From positions 1 through 64,000 of the forward strand of contig NZ_QBKN01000025.1 in assembly GCF_003054175.1 (NCBI RefSeq): a stretch of DNA of 64,000 nt. Reading direction: 5' to 3'. The first letter of the stretch is position 1. Every line of letters begins with the position of its first letter. This DNA is from Allosediminivita pacifica (lineage in GTDB: Bacteria; Pseudomonadota; Alphaproteobacteria; Rhodobacterales; Rhodobacteraceae). Positions 24,407-32,776 of this stretch are shown here, in pieces. The notes beneath the pieces are model-generated. The model was not told where the DNA came from, made no database searches, and saw nothing but the letters and a program-made list of their open reading frames with translations. A program made the position numbers and the translations under genes.

Positions 24407-25245
24407 CCCGAAGGGCAGAAATGGCATCGAATTCCGATATTTCCGACATCGAGCGGCCACTCGTGCCGCGCGGCCCCCGCCTCCGCGGGCTGCGTGTTCC
24501 ACCAAAGGCTGTAACCCTGATCACGGTGATCGCCGCTTGGCAAGCTCTGGCCATACTCAACGACTTTTGGCAGTTCTACAACGCAACGCTGGTTCCCTCA
24601 CCGGGTGGCATCGTCAGGGCCACCATCGAGCTGTGGCGCGAGGGCACGCTCTGGACCCACCTGTCGGCCTCGTGTCTGCGCGTGTTGCGAGGCATGGGCC
24701 TAGCCATTCCCATGGCGGTGGCGATGGCCTATCTCGTGGCGACGTGGAAGTGGGCCGAGATCGTATTCGATCCCGTGATCGAGTTCATCCGTCCCGTCCC
24801 GAGCCTCGCGCTTCTGCCGATCTTCATCGTCTGGTTCGGCATCGGCGAGCTGACCAAGACGATCTTCATCACCTACAGCGCATTCTTCATCATCTTCGTC
24901 GCAACGCTCGAGGCGATCCGTGATGTAGACCCCGTGCTGAAGCGCGCGGCGGGCAGCATGGGCATGTCACCGAGACAGATGGCCTATCACGTCACCTTCA
25001 AGTCCGTGCTGCCGCAGATCATGGTGTCGATCCGGCTGGCGCTGGCGACCTCCTGGTTCGTGATCGTCGGAGCCGAATTCCTCGCGGCGAACGAGGGGCT
25101 CGGCTACCTCATCAACTTCTCACGGGTCTGGTTCAAGATCGACACGATGATGGCCGCCGCAGCGCTCATCGGCGTACTCGGGCTGGCCAGCAACTATCTC
25201 CTTCTCGCGCTCGAACGCCGCCTTTTTGCATGGCGCGAACGCTGA
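24403..25245 (+). CDS. NitT/TauT-type ABC transporter permease
   Basis: This 280-residue permease of the SsuC/TauC type has about six membrane segments. The BPD_transp_1 signature region is [20 protein letters not shown] with the coupling-loop stretch near [20 protein letters not shown]. It forms the membrane channel with the preceding ATPase. ATG 24403 overlaps the ATPase stop. Confidence 0.93.
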   Translation: MTRRAEMASNSDISDIERPLVPRGPRLRGLRVPPKAVTLITVIAAWQALAILNDFWQFYNATLVPSPGGIVRATIELWREGTLWTHLSASCLRVLRGMGLAIPMAVAMAYLVATWKWAEIVFDPVIEFIRPVPSLALLPIFIVWFGIGELTKTIFITYSAFFIIFVATLEAIRDVDPVLKRAAGSMGMSPRQMAYHVTFKSVLPQIMVSIRLALATSWFVIVGAEFLAANEGLGYLINFSRVWFKIDTMMAAAALIGVLGLASNYLLLALERRLFAWRER

Positions 25246-25267
25246 ACTCACCTCAGGAAGATCCAAG

Positions 25268-26242
25268 ATGACTTTCGACTACACCCCTTACATTCCCCCC
25301 GAGCATGTCGGTCCTGGCCCACGCCGCAACTACGTCGGCTACGGTCGCAACAGCCTCAAGGTCAGCTGGCCGGACGGCAAGAAGGTCGCGGTCGCCCTCG
25401 TGGTCAACTACGAGACCGGCGCCGAAAGGTCCTGGGCAAACGGAGACCGCCGAAACGATCGGATCTTCGAATTTCCGTATGACCTCGCCCCCCAATACCG
25501 TGACCTCGCGACAGAGGCCGTGTCCGAATACGGCGGGCGCGCCGGTGTGTGGCGCATTCAGCGAATGCTGGACAGTCTCGGGGTGAAATGCACGTTTTCC
25601 GCTTGTGCGCTGGCGCTTTACCGCAACCCCGAGGTCGGCGCCTACATCCAGGAAGCAGGGCACGAGGGGTCGTCTCACGGGTTCCGCTGGGAAGAGGTCT
25701 GGACCATGTCTAGGACCGAGGAACTTGCCCGCATCCGCGCCGCCGTCGAGATCATCCGCGAGACCTGCGGCGAACGCCCCATCGGCTGGCAGACCCGCCA
25801 CAGCGGGTCGCTGAACACGCGTGAACTGCTCGTCCAAGAAGGTGGCTTCCTCTACGACTGCGATTCCACAGCGGACGACCTGCCCTTCTACGTCGACGTC
25901 AACGGCACCGATCATCTGGTTCTGCCCTATTCCAGCACCTACAACGACCACCGCTTCATCATCAGCCAAGGCTACTCCAAGCCGCAGGACTTCTTCGACT
26001 ATTGCAAGGACGGTATCGACTACCTCCGGATGGAGGGCGAGACGCGGCCCAAGATGATGACGATCGGCATCCATGCACACTGGATGGGTCAGGCTGCCCG
26101 GACGGCGGCGCTGCACCGGTTCCTTGAATATTGCCTCGAAAGCGGGGATGTCTGGATCGCGCGCCGGCGTGACATAGCCGAGTGGTTCGATGCGCATCAC
26201 GCCTCCTTCGTTGCGGCGACCCGTGAAGAAGCGACCGCATGA
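25268..26242 (+). CDS. Polysaccharide deacetylase family protein, PuuE/allantoinase-like
   Basis: The protein has 324 residues from ATG 25268. Although a CE4-fold hydrolase, it resembles PuuE (metal-independent allantoinase) rather than chitin deacetylases: VVNYETGAERSW, EGSSHGFRWEEVW, GFLYDCDSTADDLPFY, MMTIGIHAHWMG and VWIARRRDIAEWF. Such enzymes open cyclic amides or ureides or cleave C-N bonds in small molecules. It is in an operon with an importer and two oxidoreductase-fold enzymes, so a role in catabolism of an N-heterocycle or N-acyl compound is likely. The substrate is unknown. Confidence 0.82.
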   Translation: MTFDYTPYIPPEHVGPGPRRNYVGYGRNSLKVSWPDGKKVAVALVVNYETGAERSWANGDRRNDRIFEFPYDLAPQYRDLATEAVSEYGGRAGVWRIQRMLDSLGVKCTFSACALALYRNPEVGAYIQEAGHEGSSHGFRWEEVWTMSRTEELARIRAAVEIIRETCGERPIGWQTRHSGSLNTRELLVQEGGFLYDCDSTADDLPFYVDVNGTDHLVLPYSSTYNDHRFIISQGYSKPQDFFDYCKDGIDYLRMEGETRPKMMTIGIHAHWMGQAARTAALHRFLEYCLESGDVWIARRRDIAEWFDAHHASFVAATREEATA

Positions 26243-27117
26243 ACGAACGGAACGAAGGAAGGCAGGTCGCCTTGGTGACCGGCCATGATGGCTTTATCGG
26301 AAGCGCCCTGTTGCGGACGCTTCCGGATCTGGGATGGCGGGCCGTGGGGCTTGTCGATGCCTGGGGCGCCTCCGTAGATCTGCGAGATGCAGCGGCGGTT
26401 GCCGACACGGTGGCGCGGGTGAGCCCCGACATCGTCTTTCACATGGGGGGTGTTTCGGGCCCCATGCAGTTCTCGGAGGACGCGACAACCGTCCTGCGCG
26501 TCAACATCGAGGGGACACAGATCCTGCTTGAGGCAGCCGCCGCGGCCGGGAGCGTGCGCCGTGTCATCCTGGCCGGTTCGGTCGCGGGTTATGCGACAGG
26601 AGGCCCCTCGGGGCCGGAACCCGACAGCATCTACGGGCTGACCAAGCGGGTGGCCGAATTGCAGGCGCACCTCTGGGCACGCCGCACAGGTCACGAGGCG
26701 ACAGTCCTGCGGATCGGCTCGGTCTACGGTGTGGGCCGCCGGTCGGTGAACCCCATGCACCAGATGGTCGAACAGGCGGTGAGGACGCGACGGATCAAGG
26801 TCGTGCCCCACCTCATGGAGCCCTGCATCGACATCGACAGCTGTGCCAAGCTTGTCGCCCGCCTGGCCAACGTCACCAAACTGCGGCCCCGCTACGATGT
26901 CGTGGCGGACCGGCCCAGGGCCGAAGAGGTCGCGTCGATCATCTCGGAGTTGACCGGTGCGCGCGTCGAGTTGTGCCACGAGCCACCCGTCGCGACACCG
27001 GAATTCCCGGAAGGCTTCGACCCGGCGCCATTGCTCCGCGACACGGAAATGCCTGCGGTCCTCTCGCTGCGTGAGGGCCTGAAGGCACTGACCGACGCGG
27101 CCGTCCCGGTCGCCTAG
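26239..27117 (+). CDS. NAD-dependent epimerase/dehydratase family protein
   Basis: This 292-residue extended SDR has the N-terminal nucleotide-binding motif TGHDGFIGSALLR, the core VFHMGGVSGPMQFSEDA, the LAGSVAGYATG strand and the catalytic YGLTK motif. The motif FRIGSVYG-like LRIGSVYGVGRRSV is typical of extended SDRs acting on sugars or sugar acids. The substrate is not assignable. Its start overlaps the deacetylase stop (ATGA), so the two are co-translated. Confidence 0.85.
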   Translation: MNERNEGRQVALVTGHDGFIGSALLRTLPDLGWRAVGLVDAWGASVDLRDAAAVADTVARVSPDIVFHMGGVSGPMQFSEDATTVLRVNIEGTQILLEAAAAAGSVRRVILAGSVAGYATGGPSGPEPDSIYGLTKRVAELQAHLWARRTGHEATVLRIGSVYGVGRRSVNPMHQMVEQAVRTRRIKVVPHLMEPCIDIDSCAKLVARLANVTKLRPRYDVVADRPRAEEVASIISELTGARVELCHEPPVATPEFPEGFDPAPLLRDTEMPAVLSLREGLKALTDAAVPVA

Positions 27118-27130
27118 AAGGATTCATACC

Positions 27131-27880
27131 ATGCAGATCGAAAACAAGCGCGCCGTCATCACCGGCGCGGCAGGCGGGATCGGCCAGGCCATCGCCGCAC
27201 TTTACGCGAGCGCGGGCGCACGAGTGTTCCTGGTCGACAGAGATGCGGCGCGGTTGGAATCGGTCATCGCCGAACTCGGCGCAGGACACACCGACCAGGT
27301 GCATGGCATCGCGCTGGACGTGACCCGGGAAGAGGCCGTGGCCAGGATGGTGGATGAGGCCGAGGGCGCGCTTGGCGGCATCGACGTGCTTGTGACCTGT
27401 TCCGGCGCGATCACCGAGCGGGAGTTAGAGGACATGTCGCTAGCCGAGTGGCGTGAGATCATGGGCGCCAATCTCGACGCGGTGTTTCTTGCCTGCCGCG
27501 CGGTGTTTCCGATCATGAAGCGGCAGGGCTCGGGCCGCATCATCACCGTCTCGAGCCAGATCGGGCAGCGCGGCGCACCGCGCTTCACGCACTATGCCGC
27601 TTCGAAGGCCGGGGTCATCGGATTTACCAAGGCGCTGGCGCGGGAAGCCGCCCCGCACGGCATTCTGGTCAACTCGGTGGCTCCGGGCCCGGTCCTGACC
27701 TCGTTCAACAGGGATCTGCGCGCCGAAACGCTCGACGGAACGGAGGCCGCCCTGCCGCTCGGGCGGGCGGCTCAGCCCGAGGAAATCGCCGGTGCAGCGC
27801 TCCTGCTGGCGTCTTCACCGCACGGCGATGTCTTCGTCGGTCAGACCCTAGGCCCAAACAGCGGCGACGTCATGCTGTAG
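27131..27880 (+). CDS. SDR family oxidoreductase (FabG-like)
   Basis: This 249-residue classical SDR has the cofactor motif TGAAGGIGQAIA, DVTREEAV, the active-site serine in ITVSSQIGQRG and YAASK (Tyr and Lys), and the C-terminal motif NSVAPGPVLTSF. Asp in FLVDRDAARL after the second strand suggests NAD preference. It probably oxidises a hydroxyl group on the compound processed by the cluster. Its last 11 bases overlap the end of the convergent IclR gene. Confidence 0.88.
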   Translation: MQIENKRAVITGAAGGIGQAIAALYASAGARVFLVDRDAARLESVIAELGAGHTDQVHGIALDVTREEAVARMVDEAEGALGGIDVLVTCSGAITERELEDMSLAEWREIMGANLDAVFLACRAVFPIMKRQGSGRIITVSSQIGQRGAPRFTHYAASKAGVIGFTKALAREAAPHGILVNSVAPGPVLTSFNRDLRAETLDGTEAALPLGRAAQPEEIAGAALLLASSPHGDVFVGQTLGPNSGDVML

Positions 27881-28781
27881 CATCCTGCGAGGATCTTGCC
27901 CTCGGGAAGTCCGGGGGCAAGATGCTTCCGAAGAGATCGTGGATGCGGGTCACGCAGTCGACCAAGACCCCCGCGATATGCTCCTCCCGGGGAGCGACGG
28001 TTTCGACCCGCCCGACACAGTCGAAGATGTAACGCACGCGTCCGTCCTGGCCGAACACCGGGAGGGCCATGGCCATGATGCCGTCCGTGAACTCGCCCAT
28101 GCTGCGTGCGTAGCCGCGTTCGCGTGTGGCGCGGATCGCCATGCGGGCATCGTTTGCGCCCGAGGCTGTCTTGCCGGTGTAGGCCTTCAGCGTCGCGATA
28201 CTGAACCACGAGTCGATCTCGAACTCGCGCTGCCAGCCGAGGTAGGCACGCATGTGCGCGGTCGCGTCCGGGGGTAGCCGGTACCCGGAAGGATATGAGA
28301 TCTCGATATCGTCGGAAGCACTGACCTGGTCGAGGACGAGGAAGGAATGATCGGCAAGAGGCTCGGAGAGCACGCACGACACCCCGGTCAGGGCCGTAAA
28401 CTCTTCCATGAAGGGCCGGAGGGACGTGTGGCCGAGCTGTTGTCGCATCATGGAAGACAGGTCGCGGCTGATACCGTGATGCAGTTCGTAGGTATGCGTG
28501 GCCGGATCGAACCGAAGCCAGTCGAAGTGGGTGAGGGTCTTGAGAAGGCCATGACAATGGCTCTTGCTGATGTCCACGCGCTGCGCCAGTTCGGCCAGCG
28601 TCAGCGGCGTCTTGGCGCTATTCAAGCAACGCAGAAGCCGAATGCCCTTGTGCAGGGCAGGCACGAGCGACTTTTCCGGACCCGGCGCCGGCTCCGGAAT
28701 GTGTCCGGTGAGCCGGTGTTGCCCCGTGGCTTCCTTCTCGAGACTTTCGAACCGCTCTCCGCTCGTCGTGCGGGATGTCAT
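27870..28781 (-). CDS. IclR-family transcriptional regulator
   Basis: This 303-residue protein has an N-terminal winged HTH (LTLAELAQRVDISKSHCHGL) and a C-terminal IclR effector domain (SDDIEISYPSGYRLPPDATA, RGYARSMGEFTDGIMAMALP). IclR proteins control catabolic operons for aromatic and small organic acids. It is convergent with, and overlaps, the SDR gene and is the natural candidate regulator for the 22576-27880 operon. An N-terminal extension of about 40 residues precedes the HTH. Confidence 0.9.
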   Translation of the reverse strand: MTSRTTSGERFESLEKEATGQHRLTGHIPEPAPGPEKSLVPALHKGIRLLRCLNSAKTPLTLAELAQRVDISKSHCHGLLKTLTHFDWLRFDPATHTYELHHGISRDLSSMMRQQLGHTSLRPFMEEFTALTGVSCVLSEPLADHSFLVLDQVSASDDIEISYPSGYRLPPDATAHMRAYLGWQREFEIDSWFSIATLKAYTGKTASGANDARMAIRATRERGYARSMGEFTDGIMAMALPVFGQDGRVRYIFDCVGRVETVAPREEHIAGVLVDCVTRIHDLFGSILPPDFPRARSSQDATA

Positions 28782-29354
28782 CTATCGAACCTGCCCCATG
28801 ATTTTGCCTAGCCATTCACCATAGAGAATGTTGATCCACATGGAAAGCGCATGTGACAAAGCAAGCAGGTTAGAGGAACTGCCGACCTCATGGAGACCTT
28901 GTGGTAGGGGCATCCGGTCATCCAGCAATGGGCCCTGTCAAGTCACCCCGATACGGAGGCCCCCGGTCGGGCATCAGGAAGCAGCGTGGAGCGAGTGGAA
29001 CTTCGACAAGATCGCCCGCGCGGCTCGGCCGAACGCGCACTTGCATCCGTCGCCATCGCGGATCCGCATCTCGGGCACCGCCCTTCGTGCCGCCACATCA
29101 AATAAGAGGCAACGATGGCGGCAATGGAGGCGGTCGGGGCAACTGACGCATGCGACGAGGCTGAAGATGACGAGGCATCTCCGCCCCTGCGCGCTGCATG
29201 TCCGCCAAGGGATACCACTCGGCCGTTGCCTTGGCGTCTCCGTGTCGGTGCTTCGGATGTCGCTCCTGTAGCGATCACCTTCGGAAAGCCGTCACGTAGT
29301 CGCGTCGCTTCCACTCGGATGGTGCCGGCAGGACATCTGTTCAGAGCGGCTCGT
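28782..29354. other. Gene-free interval
   Basis: No gene, RNA or repeat is supported. Open frames on both strands here give low-complexity Ser/Arg-rich translations typical of shadows in high-GC DNA. The IclR promoter must lie near 28790-28850, where the sequence is more AT-rich. Confidence 0.5.
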
Positions 29355-29795
29355 TCATTCCGCTGCCCACTCCGTGAGTTTGCGCAGCGCGAAGTCGTAG
29401 CCACGGATGCCGAAGCCCTCGATCTTCGCCGCGGCTGCGCGGGAGACGTGACTCGGGTGACGGAAGTCGTCTCGCTTGAAGAGCGGCGAGATGTGCACCT
29501 CGATGATCGGGCGATCGTAGATCAGCAGGCTGTCGAGGATCGCGACCGACGTCGAGGTGAAGCCCGCCGGGTTGAGTAGCAGGCCTACGGTGGTGCCGCG
29601 GCCCTGCTTGATCCACTTCATGATCTCCGCCTCGCTGTCGCTCTGGCGGAAGTCGATCTCCACGCCAACCTCCTCGGCAGTGCGGCAGCACAGCGCCTCC
29701 ACGTCCTCGAGCGTATCGTGCCCGTAGACCTCGGGCTGACGCGTGCCCAGCATGTCGAGGTTGGGGCCATTGATGATCAGGATGGTGTCGGTCAT
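29355..29795 (-). CDS. aroQ: Type II 3-dehydroquinate dehydratase
   Basis: This 146-residue type II dehydroquinase has INGPNLDMLGTRQPEVYG (substrate Asn, Arg and catalytic Tyr), RQSDSEAEIMKWI and IIEVHIS (Glu and His). It converts 3-dehydroquinate to 3-dehydroshikimate. The usual THTS motif reads TSTS here and HISN reads HISP, so the active-site rim is unusual. Placed last in a TRAP/dehydroshikimate dehydratase/quinate dehydrogenase operon, it probably serves quinate breakdown rather than aromatic amino acid synthesis. ATG 29795 with GGAGG nearby is preferred to an upstream start. Confidence 0.9.
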   Translation of the reverse strand: MTDTILIINGPNLDMLGTRQPEVYGHDTLEDVEALCCRTAEEVGVEIDFRQSDSEAEIMKWIKQGRGTTVGLLLNPAGFTSTSVAILDSLLIYDRPIIEVHISPLFKRDDFRHPSHVSRAAAAKIEGFGIRGYDFALRKLTEWAAE

Positions 29796-29820
29796 GGAGG
29801 TCTCCGGGCGGCCCGGGGGC

Positions 29821-31116
29821 TCAGCCATTGTAGCCATAGAGGCGTGGCAGCCAGAGGACGATCTCGGGCACGAAGGTGATCATCGCAAGGCCGGCAATCA
29901 TGATCGCGAGGAACGGCAGCAGGTGGCGGATCGTCTCGCGGATGGGCGATTTCGTGATCGAAGTCACCACAAAGAGCAGCAGCCCGTAGGGCGGCGTGGC
30001 GAGCCCGATCATCGTGTTCACCACAACGATCACCCCGAAGTGCACCGGGTCGATGCCCAGCGACACCGCGGTTGGCAGGAAGATCGGCACGATGACCAGC
30101 AGGATCGCGTTCGCCTCGAGTAGACAGCCCAGGCCGAGCAGGATCGCGTTCACGATGAGCAGGAAGGTGACGCGGTTGAGCTCGGTGTCGCCCAGCGCGT
30201 CACGAATGACACTTGGCACCTGCTCGATGGTCACGACATAGTTGAAGGCCAGCGCGCCCGCGATGAGGAAGCCGACGGCAGCGGTGGACTTGGCGCTCTG
30301 GCGCACGGTCTCGTAAGCCATCCGCAGCGAGACCGAGCGGTAGAGGAGCGTCGAGACGAGGAAGGCATAGAGCGCGGCCAGCGCCGCCGCTTCGGTCGGC
30401 GTGGTCACGCCACCGTAGATGCCCACAAGCAGGATCACCGGCATCAGCAGCGCGGGCACGGCCCGCAGCGTCACGCGGGGCAGATCGCGCACCGGCACCG
30501 GGTCTTCTACCGGGTAGTCGTGGATCCGAGCTTGCCAGGCGTTCATGGCCATGATCATCACGCCGAGCACCAGACCCGGCCCGACGCCCCCGAGGAAGAG
30601 GAAGCCGATGGAGGTGTCCGAGACGAGCGCGTAGAGTACCATTGGAATCGAGGGCGGGATGATCGGCCCGATGATGGCCGAGGCCGCCGTGATCGCGCCC
30701 GCGTAGGAACCGGGGTATCGCCCGTCCTTGGTCATCAGGTTGATGATGATCCGTCCCATCCCCACGGCGTCGGCGATGGCCGACCCGGACATGCCCGAGA
30801 AGATCAGCGACGAAACCACGTTGACGTGCCCCATACCGCCCCGGAAGCGCCCGACGAGCGCCCGGCAGAAGTCGAGCAGACGGTCCGAGAGCGAGCCCAC
30901 GTTCATCAGGTCGGCGGCAAAGATGAAGAGCGGTATCGCCAGCAGGACGTAGGACCCGTAGAGCCCCGTCAGCATCTGCTCGAACGCGATGGACATGTCC
31001 TGCCCTTGCATCAGCAGGTAGAAGACAGAGGAAGCCAGCATGGCGTGCCCGATGGGCAGGCCGATGACGGCGGTGAAGACGGTGACGGCGACGGTGACGC
31101 CGAATTCCCAGCTCAT
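29821..31116 (-). CDS. TRAP transporter large permease (DctM)
   Basis: This 431-residue, roughly twelve-helix DctM subunit has family motifs IPLFIFAADLMNVGSLSDRL, FSGMSGSAIADAVGMG, GPIIPPSIPMVLYALV and LIVNAILLGLGCLLEANAIL. With DctQ and DctP it forms a sodium-driven tripartite importer, probably for quinate or shikimate given the flanking enzymes. Its start overlaps the dctQ stop by four bases. Confidence 0.94.
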   Translation of the reverse strand: MSWEFGVTVAVTVFTAVIGLPIGHAMLASSVFYLLMQGQDMSIAFEQMLTGLYGSYVLLAIPLFIFAADLMNVGSLSDRLLDFCRALVGRFRGGMGHVNVVSSLIFSGMSGSAIADAVGMGRIIINLMTKDGRYPGSYAGAITAASAIIGPIIPPSIPMVLYALVSDTSIGFLFLGGVGPGLVLGVMIMAMNAWQARIHDYPVEDPVPVRDLPRVTLRAVPALLMPVILLVGIYGGVTTPTEAAALAALYAFLVSTLLYRSVSLRMAYETVRQSAKSTAAVGFLIAGALAFNYVVTIEQVPSVIRDALGDTELNRVTFLLIVNAILLGLGCLLEANAILLVIVPIFLPTAVSLGIDPVHFGVIVVVNTMIGLATPPYGLLLFVVTSITKSPIRETIRHLLPFLAIMIAGLAMITFVPEIVLWLPRLYGYNG

Positions 31117-31637
31117 TCGGAGAAATCCTTCCGGCCGATGTCATCAGCCGTGCCCAGTCCGGAATCGCGATTGCGGGCCGCGTTCCAGAAGATCCAGAGG
31201 TAGCGCAGGATCGATACGGCCGAGAAGACGAGAGCGGCCGAGTAGACCCAGCTGAAGGGGATATCCAGGTAGGAGGTCTCCTGGATCTTCATGAAGGTGA
31301 CGTAGTCCCAGAGCGCAGGCAGCGACCAGAGGTAGATGCCCACCAGCAGGAGAGAGAAGACGACCCTGAACCAGCGCCGGACTTCGGGCCGGACGCTGCC
31401 ATAGACGATGTCGAAACGGATCTCGTCGGTTTCCTCGGCCGAGACCGACTGCCCCCAGAGCAGAATCCAGAGCCAGGCGATGACGCAGACCTCGACGGTC
31501 CAGCCCACCGGGCTGTCGATCACGTATCGCATGAAGACCTGAATGATGAAGCAGACGAACATGGCCGCCAGCAAGATGGCCGGCACGGCATCGGCGATGG
31601 CCCGCAGTCGCCGGACGAAAGGGGAAGCGGTGGTCAT
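31113..31637 (-). CDS. TRAP transporter small permease (DctQ)
   Basis: This 174-residue protein has four membrane helices and the DctQ pattern FIIQVFMRYVIDSPVGWTVE and the WLWILLWGQSVSAEETDEI region. It is the small membrane subunit that supports DctM and docks DctP. It is coupled to dctM by an ATGA overlap and follows the dctP gene after a 59-base gap with a GC-rich stem-loop. Confidence 0.93.
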   Translation of the reverse strand: MTTASPFVRRLRAIADAVPAILLAAMFVCFIIQVFMRYVIDSPVGWTVEVCVIAWLWILLWGQSVSAEETDEIRFDIVYGSVRPEVRRWFRVVFSLLLVGIYLWSLPALWDYVTFMKIQETSYLDIPFSWVYSAALVFSAVSILRYLWIFWNAARNRDSGLGTADDIGRKDFSE

Positions 31638-31651
31638 GGCAGTATCCCGGA

Positions 31652-31682
31652 GCCGGGCCCGCGCACGCGCGCAGGCCCGGGC
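31652..31682 (-). other. Intercistronic GC-rich stem-loop between dctP and dctQ
   Basis: GCCGGGCCCGCGC (31652-31664) pairs with GCGCAGGCCCGGGC (31669-31682) with one bulge. It lacks a T-run. It probably stabilises the dctP message or weakens transcription into dctQM, giving more binding protein than permease. Confidence 0.5.
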
Positions 31683-31696
31683 GTTTCAAGTCAGGT

Positions 31697-32689
31697 TCAC
31701 TCTGTCAGGGCGTTGATCCGGTCGACCATGCCCTCGGGCCAGCTTTCCGCGAACTCGGACTCGAGGTACTTCTGCTGGGCGAACTCGCGGAACGCGTCGC
31801 GGTCGGGCTCATAGACCTCAAGGCCCTCGTCCTTGAAGAACTGGACCAGTTCGGCCTCGCGGTCGAGGTGCCGCTGCGTCGATTCTGCGATGGCCTCGTC
31901 CACGGCCGTCTGCAGCGTCTCCTGCTGCTCGGGCGTGAAGCTGTCCCAGAGCTCGGCGCCGATGGCGAGCACGTCGAAGCCGACCAGGTGGCCTGTCAGA
32001 ACGATCTGGCTCGTCACCTCGTAGAACTTCATGTTGTAGTCGTTGGGCAGCGGGTTGTCCTGCCCGTCGATGGCCCCGGTCTGAAGCGCGGTGTAGACCT
32101 CGGCGTAGGCCAGCGGGGTCGGGTTGGCGCCGATCGCCTCGCCAAGGAACTGCCAGGCGTCACCGCCGGGCATGCGCATGGTGATGCCGTCGAGATCCTC
32201 GGGCGTCATCACCTCGGCCTCGGGGGCGAGGTTGACGTGCCGGGTACCGAAGTAGACGGGCGCGAGAACGTGGACGCCGGCTTCCTCGGCAAGCGAGATC
32301 AGCTCGCCGCCCACGTCGCTGTCGAAGGTCGCCTGCAGGTGGTCGGCATCATCGAAGAGATAGGCCGAAGTCACGATGGACCATTCGGGGATCTGCTCTG
32401 CGATGGTCTGCGGCGCGATCAGCCCCATCTCGAGGTTGCCGCGCTGGATCGCGGTCATTTCCGAGCCCTGCGCCACGAGCGTGGCCCCGTTGAATACCTG
32501 CATGTCGAAGGTATCCGTAACGGACTCGGCGATCTTGGCGAAGGCTTCGGCGCGGATGTCGTTGTCGGACACGACCGAGGACAGGCGCAGAGTCGGCATG
32601 TCCTGGGCAAGTGCGGCGCCCGGCACGGCCAGCGCGGTGGTGGTGGCGAGAGCGGCCGCGATGGCGGTCCGGCGGGTCAGGTGTGTCAT
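31697..32689 (-). CDS. TRAP transporter substrate-binding protein (DctP)
   Basis: This 330-residue precursor has a signal peptide (TRRTAIAAALATTTALAVPG, cleavage after ALA). The DctP-family mature domain includes MQVFNGATLVAQGSEM, the arginine-containing MRMPGGDAWQFLGEAIGANP that usually contacts the ligand carboxylate, and GAIDGQDNPLPNDYNMKFYE. It delivers a carboxylic acid to DctQM. Quinate or shikimate is inferred from the operon. Confidence 0.93.
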   Translation of the reverse strand: MTHLTRRTAIAAALATTTALAVPGAALAQDMPTLRLSSVVSDNDIRAEAFAKIAESVTDTFDMQVFNGATLVAQGSEMTAIQRGNLEMGLIAPQTIAEQIPEWSIVTSAYLFDDADHLQATFDSDVGGELISLAEEAGVHVLAPVYFGTRHVNLAPEAEVMTPEDLDGITMRMPGGDAWQFLGEAIGANPTPLAYAEVYTALQTGAIDGQDNPLPNDYNMKFYEVTSQIVLTGHLVGFDVLAIGAELWDSFTPEQQETLQTAVDEAIAESTQRHLDREAELVQFFKDEGLEVYEPDRDAFREFAQQKYLESEFAESWPEGMVDRINALTE

Positions 32690-32776
32690 TGGTCTCCTCC
32701 CTTTGACGTGGTCACCGGCTGTTGCGCCAGTGGATCTTCTGCCATCCGTGATGGCGAACCTCGGTCTGCCCTCTTC

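Noticed and set aside
25253-26200. 315-codon minus-strand frame
   Set aside because: Antisense shadow of the PuuE-like gene.
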